A stretch of DNA of 5,898 nt from RGIG250 sp045616885 (GTDB taxonomy: Bacteria; Bacillota; Negativicutes; Selenomonadales; Selenomonadaceae), in NCBI GenBank assembly GCA_045616885.1, contig JAZLHS010000042.1:1-5898 (forward strand), in the 5' to 3' direction. The translations under genes and the position numbers were made by a program. Position 1 is the first letter of the stretch; the number at the start of each line of letters is the position of its first letter. Below the pieces are notes generated by a model, which searched no databases, had not been told where the DNA came from, and was given only the letters and a program-made list of their open reading frames with translations. Positions 1-4,568 of the stretch are shown here, one piece after another.

Positions 1-106
1 ATTCAAACGATCTTATCGCAAGACTGGCATTTCTGAATGAACTCATATAACTACTGCCCAGTCCAGCATTCAATATCATAGAAAATATCATTGATTTAGT
101 CGGCAA
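1..106 (-). CDS. tail tape measure protein, N-terminal part (runs off left edge)
   Basis: Thirty-five codons are visible, from a TTG start at 106-104 to the window edge. A strong Shine-Dalgarno G-run (119-114, in AAGGGGGG) lies 7 nt upstream. The first residues are LPTKSMIFSMILNAGL, followed by a Ser-rich, amphipathic stretch. This matches the usual start of a tape measure protein, a long helical protein that sets tail length and leads DNA into the cell. The position, downstream of tube and assembly chaperone genes, is where TMP belongs. The first 34 residues align without gaps to the TMP relic at 738-470: shared residues include K4, I7, S9, I11, L12, S18, S28 and F34. No ATG start is available in frame upstream; a GTG at 124-122 is possible but would overlap the ribosome binding site. 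The body of the protein is outside the window, so the family call rests on N-terminus and context. Confidence 0.62.
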   Translation of the reverse strand, partial: MPTKSMIFSMILNAGLGSSYMSSFRNASLAIRSFE

Positions 107-131
107 ATTGATTCCCCCCTTCACAAAAATT

Positions 132-140
132 TGCTATAAT
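132..140 (+). promoter_or_regulatory. extended -10 promoter for the 66-residue membrane protein
   Basis: TGC followed by a perfect TATAAT (135-140) forms an extended -10 element. No good -35 hexamer is seen at 16-18 nt; TTGATT at 108-113 is 21 nt away. The predicted transcript would begin near 147 and carry only a short leader with GGTGA at 153-157 before ATG 164. The upstream flank is shared with the divergent TMP: its C-run (114-119) is the complement of the TMP ribosome binding site. The same layout recurs at 739-796. Confidence 0.6.
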
Positions 141-163
141 ATAAAAAAGGATGGTGATTGTGC

Positions 164-364
164 ATGTATACTATATGTGTTTTATTCATTTCCCTTTTGT
201 TATTCTGTATTTTGTCTATTATTTTTATGCTGTTAATACCAGAAGCTGTTGTTTACCCTTTAGCGTTGCTATATCTATTACTAAAAACAATATGTTCATT
301 CATCATTTCATTTTTTTCTAAATGCCGCAAATTATTCTTCCACCATTCTGTGGTTCACTCTTAA
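164..364 (+). CDS. small two-helix membrane protein (moron, possible superinfection-exclusion protein)
   Basis: This 66-residue protein lies on the plus strand, opposite to all structural genes. It is almost entirely hydrophobic: helix one covers about residues 3-26 and helix two about 31-52, followed by a short basic tail with K, R and several H. The ATG at 164 is preferred because GGTGA sits 6 nt upstream; a TTG at 158 in the same frame is the alternative. It has its own extended -10 promoter (132-140) and a clear intrinsic terminator (380-406), so it is a self-contained unit. That is the definition of a moron, a gene expressed from the prophage independently of the lytic operon. It lies between the tail chaperone and the live TMP gene, the slot used by HK97 gp15, a membrane protein that blocks superinfection. 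No family is recognised; function is inferred from position only. Confidence 0.6.
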   Translation: MYTICVLFISLLLFCILSIIFMLLIPEAVVYPLALLYLLLKTICSFIISFFSKCRKLFFHHSVVHS

Positions 365-379
365 TTATTATTTCCCTTG

Positions 380-406
380 CCGCTCGTTTGAGCGGTTTAT
401 TTTTTT
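380..406 (+). terminator. intrinsic terminator of the 66-residue membrane protein gene
   Basis: CCGCTC (380-385) and GAGCGG (390-395) pair around a GTTT loop. The stem is followed by a T-rich run to 406. It starts 15 nt after the stop codon of the membrane protein gene. On the minus strand the hairpin is not followed by a U-tract, so it acts on plus-strand transcripts. Confidence 0.82.
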
Positions 407-534
407 ATGCTTTTTTCAATTATTTCCGCCCATTCCTTGAGACCTTCCCAACTTCGTTCCATCCAAAAATCAAGCTTTGCATATCTTATCAAACAAACCG
501 CCGCTTCTTTTAAGACCAAATCCCGCCAGTTGTT
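397..534 (-). pseudogene. C-terminal-like coding fragment, possibly the old tape measure end
   Basis: A minus-strand frame is open from after a TGA at 537-535 to a TAA at 399-397, giving 45 residues. It ends in a helical stretch with the look of a real protein: FWMERSWEGLKEWAEIIEKS, then a lysine-rich end. It has no convincing start codon and overlaps the end of the TMP relic (470-738) in another frame. The simplest reading is that an internal deletion joined the N-terminal part of an old TMP gene to the 3' end of the same gene, or of a neighbour, out of frame. Plus-strand frames opposite it look like shadows. The assignment to TMP is a guess; that it was once coding is moderately supported by its composition. 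Confidence 0.3.
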
Positions 535-738
535 TCACCCCAAACGCAGCTCCTAAATTAGCTGCTGTTCGGGAAAATTTTTCCAATCTTGGATCTATTT
601 TCCCCAAAGCATTAAATACCTCATTAGTTTGATTGCCAAAGGCCTGCATCAGCCCGCTACCAGACTGCAATGTTTTATAAATGTGCTATCTTGCATACCT
701 TTCAATATAAAAGATACTATAAAATTTTTATTAGCCAT
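470..738 (-). pseudogene. tape measure protein remnant, frameshifted and truncated
   Basis: Reading starts at ATG 738-736, with AAAGGGAG (758-751) upstream, and gives MANKNFIVSFILKGMQ and a few more residues before a TGA at 651-649. The rest of the similarity continues in the -1 frame from about 675 to the stop at 470: LQSGSGLMQAFGNQTNEVF and on through GKIDPRLEKF and AANLGAAFGVKQLAGFGLK. One missing A in the AAAA run at 676-673 explains the shift. Joined, the two frames give about 89 residues whose first 34 align gaplessly to the TMP start at 106, so this is a tape measure N-terminus with its body deleted. A competing ATG at 743-741 has better spacing (7 nt versus 12) but leads to a stop after 8 codons. 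A sequencing error in the A-run could restore the frame but not the missing body. Confidence 0.6.
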
Positions 739-769
739 TTCATTTTTAATCTCCCTTTAATCATAATTG

Positions 770-778
770 TGATATACT
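770..778 (+). promoter_or_regulatory. extended -10 promoter for the 68-residue membrane protein
   Basis: TGA followed by TATACT (773-778) forms an extended -10 element with no evident -35 box. The predicted transcript would start near 785, leaving a very short leader that is little more than the ribosome binding site GAGGTG (785-790) before ATG 797. The upstream flank contains the complement of the TMP-relic ribosome binding site (751-758). Layout and sequence echo the promoter at 132-140. Confidence 0.5.
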
Positions 779-796
779 ATTGATGAGGTGATTGAT

Positions 797-1003
797 ATGA
801 ATAAAATAATTGCTGGTATCATTGCCGGATTTCTTGCTGTTTTATTTTCAGGGCTATACATATCTTTAGCGGCGGCTGTTCAGCCAAATTTACTTTTTGT
901 TCACTGTGTTTTAGCCTGTACTGGTTCTCTTATCATTTGGAAAATTATTTATCCATTTGCTGCGTGGATTTTTGACATAACATTTTCCGCAATCAACTCA
1001 TAA
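797..1003 (+). CDS. small two-helix membrane protein (moron paired with the tape measure relic)
   Basis: This 68-residue plus-strand protein has two hydrophobic segments, about residues 4-28 and 33-60, with K3 before the first and little charge elsewhere. ATG 797 is chosen because GAGGTG ends 6 nt upstream; a GTG at 788 in frame lies within that ribosome binding site. It faces away from the TMP relic across a 58-nt divergent region and has its own extended -10 promoter. Its last 55 nt overlap, tail to tail, the frameshift extension of the tail chaperone (949-1122). It is matched in size, topology and setting to the 66-residue protein at 164-364, but I see no clear sequence identity between the two. 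No known family is recognised. A role in superinfection exclusion is inferred from position only. Confidence 0.52.
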   Translation: MNKIIAGIIAGFLAVLFSGLYISLAAAVQPNLLFVHCVLACTGSLIIWKIIYPFAAWIFDITFSAINS

Positions 1004-1376
1004 TATTCTGTCATCTCGTTTATAGTCAGGCCTAAAAAGAACTCAATCGATGTAAAGGACGCAAGCGCCATGTTTATGGCCAGCGTCCTTATTTCTTTTG
1101 TCTCTTTTAGGCCTGTCCGAGTAAAAAACCCGCCACCGGCAAGACTACATTTCTAAAATCAACCGCAGGCAACTGCTCAAGCTCTGTTACGGTTACGCCC
1201 ATAAGCTTTGCTGCAAGCACAGCCTGAAATTTCATTGAAAGAAATACGCTTGGCGACATATCACCCATAGTCCGGACCTGCTTCTCCGCTTTAATCAGAT
1301 CAGCACCAGTAAGCATATTCACATCTATATCAAACTCTTTTTTCCCATTTATTTCCTTTGTTAATTCAATAGTCAT
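949..1376 (-). CDS. tail assembly chaperone, -1 frameshift product (gpE-E' / G-GT type)
   Basis: Ribosomes that slip -1 on TTTTTTA (1128-1122) leave the 89-residue frame after leucine 85 and read 57 more codons to TAA at 951-949, for a 142-residue product. The extension contains LAINMALASFTSIEFFLGL followed by TINEMTEYYELIAENVMSK. This is a helical pattern like the short E'/GpE-type chaperone domains of P2 and other phages. In tailed phages the short and extended chaperones are made in a fixed ratio, bind the TMP and help tube subunits assemble around it. The extension has no good independent start: an ATG at 1071-1069 has only a distant AAGGA. It runs through a hairpin (1055-1090) and an inverted repeat that may promote slippage. 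Its 3' end overlaps the convergent membrane protein gene. Confidence 0.72.
1027..1115 (-). promoter_or_regulatory. possible frameshift-stimulating RNA structure
   Basis: On the minus-strand RNA, CAGGCCTAAAAGA (1115-1103) can pair with TCTTTTTAGGCCTG (1040-1027), a 13-bp stem with one bulged U. It begins 6 nt after the slippery heptamer, in the range typical for stimulators. Nested inside is a second hairpin, AAGGACGC/GCGTCCTT (1090-1055). The outer pairing spans nearly 90 nt, so folding should be checked by calculation or probing. Confidence 0.5.
1055..1100 (+). terminator. hairpin with T-rich flank, possible terminator for the 68-residue membrane protein gene
   Basis: AAGGACGC (1055-1062) pairs with GCGTCCTT (1083-1090), with an inner GCCAT/ATGGC stem around GTTT. 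On the plus strand it is followed by ATTTCTTTTG, a moderate T-tract, 51 nt after the membrane protein stop. On the minus strand the same DNA is inside the chaperone extension and lacks a proper U-tract, so it should not stop the late operon. Confidence 0.45.
1107..1376 (-). CDS. phage tail assembly chaperone (gpE / Mu gp41-like)
   Basis: The 89-residue protein resembles the tail chaperone family that includes P2 gpE and Mu gp41. A short beta-strand start with a Lys-rich turn leads to the LTGADLIKAEKQ helix, then a helical body with VTELEQLPAVDF and a hydrophobic VLPVAGFLLGQA end. Chaperones of this family act in the cytoplasm on the TMP before tube polymerisation. The ATG at 1376 has AGGAGGGTGA upstream, which also encodes the last codons and stop of the YjcQ-like gene; only 4 nt separate the two genes. 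The zero-frame stop (1109-1107) comes 12 nt after the slippery heptamer, the usual layout for a frameshifted chaperone. It follows the tail tube with one extra gene between. Confidence 0.85.
   Translation of the reverse strand: MTIELTKEINGKKEFDIDVNMLTGADLIKAEKQVRTMGDMSPSVFLSMKFQAVLAAKLMGVTVTELEQLPAVDFRNVVLPVAGFLLGQA
1122..1128 (-). promoter_or_regulatory. -1 ribosomal frameshift slippery heptamer T TTT TTA
   Basis: In the zero frame the codons GGT TTT TTA give an exact X XXY YYZ heptamer, T TTT TTA, on the minus strand. P2 uses the close relative T TTT TTG in its E/E' gene pair. The zero-frame stop lies 12 nt downstream and the -1 frame is open for 57 codons, so placement and reading frames both fit a programmed -1 frameshift. 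Confidence 0.8.
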
Positions 1377-1380
1377 ATAC

Positions 1381-1737
1381 TCACCCTCCTATAACTCCAA
1401 CAACGGCAGCCTTTATAATTTCAAAGGTGCCATTGGCTATTTTCTGCATTGTTGAATTTTCTGTCAAATAATCTATTCCCTTCGGCGTGATGGCCAAATC
1501 GTCCAACAGCTTGACATACTTCCAGGCGGCTCCCATAACGCCGACCTTTTCCGCGCCTTCTATATATCCATCATCCAGCAGGTGTACCAGCACATACGAC
1601 CAATATCTTGTATTTATTCCGTGCAGCTGCTTATAATTATTTATATCGTCAGCGTTCGGGGTATCGCCTTTTTTCAGGCATTTATACAAATAGCTGAGTA
1701 TTTCAAAGACAATAACATGGTAGTCATCAGCTGCCAT
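1381..1737 (-). CDS. YjcQ-like winged-helix protein
   Basis: The 118-residue protein resembles the YjcQ family. An N-terminal helix (residues about 5-22) leads into a second helical unit rich in aromatic residues (about 35-58, with NTRYWSYVLVHLLDDGYIEG), then a beta-hairpin-like segment, and the family-like ending ITPKGIDYLTENSTMQKI with a final hydrophobic Ala/Val/Gly helix. YjcQ proteins have a winged-helix fold seen in prophages of Bacillota; their role is not established. The start ATG at 1735-1737 is supported by AGGAGG 5 nt upstream. It sits between tail tube and chaperone, where tail operons normally have no gene, and is separated from the tube gene by a strong hairpin. The C-terminal end (AAVVGVIGG) could be a membrane-active or packing helix. 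It is a regulator or an accessory factor; neither is proven. Confidence 0.65.
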   Translation of the reverse strand: MAADDYHVIVFEILSYLYKCLKKGDTPNADDINNYKQLHGINTRYWSYVLVHLLDDGYIEGAEKVGVMGAAWKYVKLLDDLAITPKGIDYLTENSTMQKIANGTFEIIKAAVVGVIGG

Positions 1738-1758
1738 TCCATCCTCCTAAAGAAATCA

Positions 1759-1794
1759 GGCGGGCATTGTGCCCGCCATTTTTCTTTTTTTTTT
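1759..1794 (+). terminator. strong GC hairpin with long T-run between tail tube and YjcQ-like genes
   Basis: GGCGGGCA (1759-1766) and TGCCCGCC (1770-1777) pair around TTG, followed on the plus strand by a T-run to 1794 broken by one C. This is a textbook intrinsic terminator for plus-strand (antisense) transcripts. For the minus-strand operon the U-tract after the hairpin is weak (TGATTTCTTT), so it would at most attenuate or protect the 3' end of the sheath-tube message, giving less chaperone than tube. Confidence 0.7.
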
Positions 1795-1795
1795 C

Positions 1796-2314
1796 TTACG
1801 CCAAACCGAGTGCTGTCCGTACAGTCGCCAGAAAATCCGTCCCTCTGATGCTGAAGATATAATTCAGCGGGTCAATTTCCACTGCCGTCGTGCCGTCGAA
1901 CTTCACCTTGAGATAAGCGACACTGAACTCATTGGAGCTGTCAGTGGTCGCGTTGTTCTCGAACTTGCCGAGGCTTACCTTCTTGGGAGTTACCCGCATG
2001 GTGACGGCGCACTGCTTCGTCACATATTCACCGCTTCCGGCATCGTACTGCTCGACGGCACCCAGGCATTCAAGCTGATGCGTAATCGGCTGGGCAAGCT
2101 CCAGCAGGTCATCATTGACCGTCCGCCAGTTGATGGTGGCACTCATTGCCGAGATATTGCCGGGGTTGATAAGGTCAACCTCACCGCCGACGCCGGAGCC
2201 CTTGAGGCTCTCCGTCATATATTCGACATCCGGCAGGGTGATATCGGCAATGCCCATCTTGCGGTTGCCGTCCTTCCATACGGTAAAGCCTATCAGTCTG
2301 TCTCTATGCTGCAT
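1796..2314 (-). CDS. major tail tube protein (P2 FII-like family)
   Basis: The 172-residue length and pattern fit contractile-phage tube proteins. An N-terminal amphipathic start (GFTVWKDGNRKMGIADITLP) is followed by the family-like DVEYMTESLKGSGVGGEVDL loop region, central strands and helix, and a C-terminal beta pair with LKVKFDGTTAVEIDPLNYIF. Tube subunits stack as hexameric rings inside the sheath to form the channel for DNA. Position directly after the sheath (20-nt gap) is standard. The ATG at 2314-2312 has AAGGGGTG about 9 nt upstream. A strong hairpin follows the stop codon. No defect is seen. Confidence 0.88.
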   Translation of the reverse strand: MQHRDRLIGFTVWKDGNRKMGIADITLPDVEYMTESLKGSGVGGEVDLINPGNISAMSATINWRTVNDDLLELAQPITHQLECLGAVEQYDAGSGEYVTKQCAVTMRVTPKKVSLGKFENNATTDSSNEFSVAYLKVKFDGTTAVEIDPLNYIFSIRGTDFLATVRTALGLA

Positions 2315-2334
2315 TATTCAATTCACCCCTTCCA

Positions 2335-3795
2335 TCACTCAAACAAGGTGGCCATATATGCCGGATCATATTCCTGAACAAATTCAATATCACGGGCCGG
2401 AGCCGGCGGCGTGAAGTAGACATGAAAACGGATTATTCCGTCCATCAGGTCTGTAACCGGGTTTTCGTCCTCGCGGAACTCTACCCGCCCACCCAGAAGC
2501 ATACCGCGGGAGGTAAGGCCGTTGAGCCAGATATTGGCACTGTCCACGATAGTCGCAATCAGCCGCTTATTGGCCGGATTGTCAATCTTCTGCCAGAAGC
2601 TGGTTATCAGGGTGTTGTTCAGCCAGTTGAACATCCGGCGAATGCAGATGAAAGCATCCTTCGGGTCGGTTACCGACGGATAAATTGTCGTCCGGTTACC
2701 CCAGGCCTTCCAGCCGCCGATGAAATTCAGCGCGGTGACAATGCCCTCACCGTTTAGATACTGAGCGTTCTCGGAATTGAGGAATATTTCCTTCTCGCTG
2801 CCAGCCGCTCCGGCAAATACACCGTCACACTGCAGGGACTGATTGGACGGCGACCAGTACGGTACATCCTCATGAGCCGCATCGGTCTTGCAGATGACAC
2901 CGGCCAGCTGAGTGGACATGTGGTACTGCGCATCGCCGAGCTTTACCTTCGGCCAGCAGAGCACCTGACGGGCAGCAACATAATTATTGCCATCCTTCCA
3001 CGCCTTGACATCGCTGTATTTGGTTACGGTGTCGGTATCGACATCGCAGATACAGATTGCCTCAAAATGCCCGGAAATATTCTCACATTTTGCCTTCATG
3101 ACGGCCGCCACCTCCGAAAGGTGCGACCACCCCGGAGCCAGGATAATTCCCGGCACAAGGCCAAAGCGCGGATAAATTTCATGGACCAGCTCAAGGCCCT
3201 TGCTGTCACCGGTCGAAATATCAACGCCGCCGATAATATCATCATCGTCAACGCCTGACGGCTTCAGCTTGTCAAAGCTGGCAACACAGCTGGATGCGCT
3301 GGCCAGCTGTCCGCCTGCCAGAGCCGTGATAACCAGCTCTCCCTCTTCGTCATACTCCGCAGTATAGTCAGTGCCCTTTGCGAGAGCCTGCCCCTCGCTG
3401 GTCTTTTTGACCACCAGCGTCGGAAGATATACCGCCTCCGCGATAACGCCGACGCCCTCAGTAAGAGTTACCTCGCTGTCGGTAACCGCTTCCTTGTGCG
3501 CCGTCTTGCCCGGGGCAAGCACATTGACAAATACTACCGGTGCCATATTGAAGAGCGCAAAGTGGGACTTCATGAATTCGCAGAGGGTATAGCTCCCCCA
3601 GTCATCGCTGTAGCCCAGTGCCGCTACTGCCTCATTGTAGGTGTGGCAGAGTACCGGCTTGTTTGCTCCGGCAAAATCACTTGCCAGATGCACCGGTGCC
3701 GTGCCGAATACGACCGGCAGTCCGGCACTTACATTGGTCATCGGCACAAGAGAGGTCGCAACCTCGCTGCCGAATACGCCATGCTTGTATGCCAT
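2335..3795 (-). CDS. tail sheath protein
   Basis: The 486-residue protein is a contractile tail sheath. The N-terminal part (about 1-95) has the GVFGSEVATSLVPMTNVSAG strand and the PVVFGTAPVHLA and FVNVLAPG strands. An extra strand-rich module lies at about 100-180 (with LVVKKTSEGQALAKGTDYTA). The core follows at about 200-310 (PRFGLVPGIILAPGWS, CDVDTDTV), then the conserved C-terminal region at 355-486, including GGWKAWGNRTTIYP, DPKDAFICIRRMFNWLNNTL and the final FTPPAPARDIEFVQEYDPAY. Sheath subunits surround the tube and contract to drive it through the envelope. It is longer than the P2 sheath (about 400 residues) because of the extra module. The ATG at 3795 overlaps the stop of the preceding gene by one base (TAATG), with GGAGGTG 7 nt upstream. 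Confidence 0.94.
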   Translation of the reverse strand: MAYKHGVFGSEVATSLVPMTNVSAGLPVVFGTAPVHLASDFAGANKPVLCHTYNEAVAALGYSDDWGSYTLCEFMKSHFALFNMAPVVFVNVLAPGKTAHKEAVTDSEVTLTEGVGVIAEAVYLPTLVVKKTSEGQALAKGTDYTAEYDEEGELVITALAGGQLASASSCVASFDKLKPSGVDDDDIIGGVDISTGDSKGLELVHEIYPRFGLVPGIILAPGWSHLSEVAAVMKAKCENISGHFEAICICDVDTDTVTKYSDVKAWKDGNNYVAARQVLCWPKVKLGDAQYHMSTQLAGVICKTDAAHEDVPYWSPSNQSLQCDGVFAGAAGSEKEIFLNSENAQYLNGEGIVTALNFIGGWKAWGNRTTIYPSVTDPKDAFICIRRMFNWLNNTLITSFWQKIDNPANKRLIATIVDSANIWLNGLTSRGMLLGGRVEFREDENPVTDLMDGIIRFHVYFTPPAPARDIEFVQEYDPAYMATLFE

Positions 3796-4082
3796 TATCT
3801 TTCACCTCCGTTAATTATCTGCTGATTAGCAAGATAAAGGGCCGTGCCCTTGGCTTTCACCTGAGCCCGTGCCTTCTCAACATCCCCGATTGGTACAAAA
3901 AGCTGCTCGATAAGCGGGTATTTTGCCTTGATGCTCTCAACAACCGGCGGCTTCCCGCCGATAAACACCTGATACCTGAGCAGACCGGCTGCCGGCAGGT
4001 TGGCCCCGATATACATATATCTCGGCTCCTTCCCCGGTACAATAGCGGCCTCCGCCTGATGCGCCATATACTTTTTGGACAT
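3795..4082 (-). CDS. small conserved-looking tail protein of unknown function
   Basis: This 95-residue protein lies between the tail-terminator slot and the sheath. Its start has GGAG 8 nt upstream, and its stop overlaps the sheath start by one base. The sequence is soluble, with a strand-rich middle (EPRYMYIGANLPAAGLLRYQ, VFIGGKPP) and a helical end (YPLIEQLFVPIGDVEKARAQ then VKAKGTALYLANQQI). Mu encodes a short protein, gp38, in the equivalent slot before its sheath gene, but I cannot show they are related. Translational coupling to the sheath suggests a tail role. I do not recognise the family. Confidence 0.65.
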   Translation of the reverse strand: MSKKYMAHQAEAAIVPGKEPRYMYIGANLPAAGLLRYQVFIGGKPPVVESIKAKYPLIEQLFVPIGDVEKARAQVKAKGTALYLANQQIINGGER

Positions 4083-4094
4083 TCTTTCATCTCC

Positions 4095-4568
4095 TTACAG
4101 GCCCTTTGGGCCCGCTTGATAGTTATTCATACCGGTTTCCTCCTCCGGTGTCGGCATAGTGTAGACGGCTGTTATATACCCTACCCATTCCGGATAAGGC
4201 TGGTCCTCCGTAAGCTCGATGGTCAGAGGCATTTGCAGACGGAACCGCCGCGCAATCGTCCGCTTGCGGAGCAACGCCAGCCGGCTGTTCTCCATCAGCG
4301 TCATTACCTCCCGCCAGCCATGCTCTACATCCTCGGAATAGGTCCCGAAGTAAATACGCACGGTGACGGTCGACCCGTCGCTGTCGTCGGAGCTCTTCAT
4401 AAAGCGGGGAACAATGTACGGGAACGGCTGCTCACTCGCCGCCTGCCTCTTCTTGAGGAAGCCCGGCTGCACCGTCAGCTTCTTTCCCGGTATTTCCGTC
4501 ACCCAATATTTACTGTTTTCAACCAAAAGATAGGCCGCCAGCTCGTCTAATAATGCTGTTGGTGTCAT
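4095..4568 (-). CDS. probable tail terminator / gpU-slot protein
   Basis: The 157-residue protein starts at ATG 4568, overlapping the preceding stop by 4 nt (ATGA). An N-terminal helix (LLDELAAYLLVENSKYWV) leads to strands with a Pro-rich stretch (QPFPYIVPRFMKS), an acidic DDSDGSTVTVRIYFGTYSED loop and strand, a helix rich in Arg (MENSRLALLRKRTIARRFRL) and C-terminal strands (YPEWVGYITAVYTMP). This alternation of N-terminal helix, sheet, helix and sheet, and the position right after the Z-family protein, match tail terminators such as lambda gpU and the Mu gp37 slot. These proteins cap the growing tail and join it to the head. The assignment rests mainly on gene order. Confidence 0.5.
   Translation of the reverse strand: MTPTALLDELAAYLLVENSKYWVTEIPGKKLTVQPGFLKKRQAASEQPFPYIVPRFMKSSDDSDGSTVTVRIYFGTYSEDVEHGWREVMTLMENSRLALLRKRTIARRFRLQMPLTIELTEDQPYPEWVGYITAVYTMPTPEEETGMNNYQAGPKGL

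Noticed and set aside
322..513. Plus-strand open frame overlapping the end of the 66-residue membrane protein gene
   Set aside because: It runs through the terminator at 380-406 and lacks a ribosome binding site; the opposite strand is more protein-like.
673..679. Programmed frameshift considered for the A-run in the tape measure relic
   Set aside because: The zero-frame codons do not form an X XXY YYZ heptamer, and the gene body is missing anyway, so a mutation is the simpler reading.
1055..1090. Hairpin considered as a terminator of the minus-strand late operon
   Set aside because: It lies inside the open chaperone extension, lacks a U-tract on that strand, and the live TMP gene is still downstream.
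1769..2377. Long plus-strand open frame of 202 codons
   Set aside because: It is opposite the tail tube gene, has no ribosome binding site or recognisable protein features, and begins inside a terminator T-run.
3618..4550. Plus-strand open frame of 310 codons
   Set aside because: It is antisense to the 95-residue gene and the tail-terminator gene, rich in Arg, His, Leu and Pro as expected of a reverse-strand shadow, and crosses several real gene boundaries.
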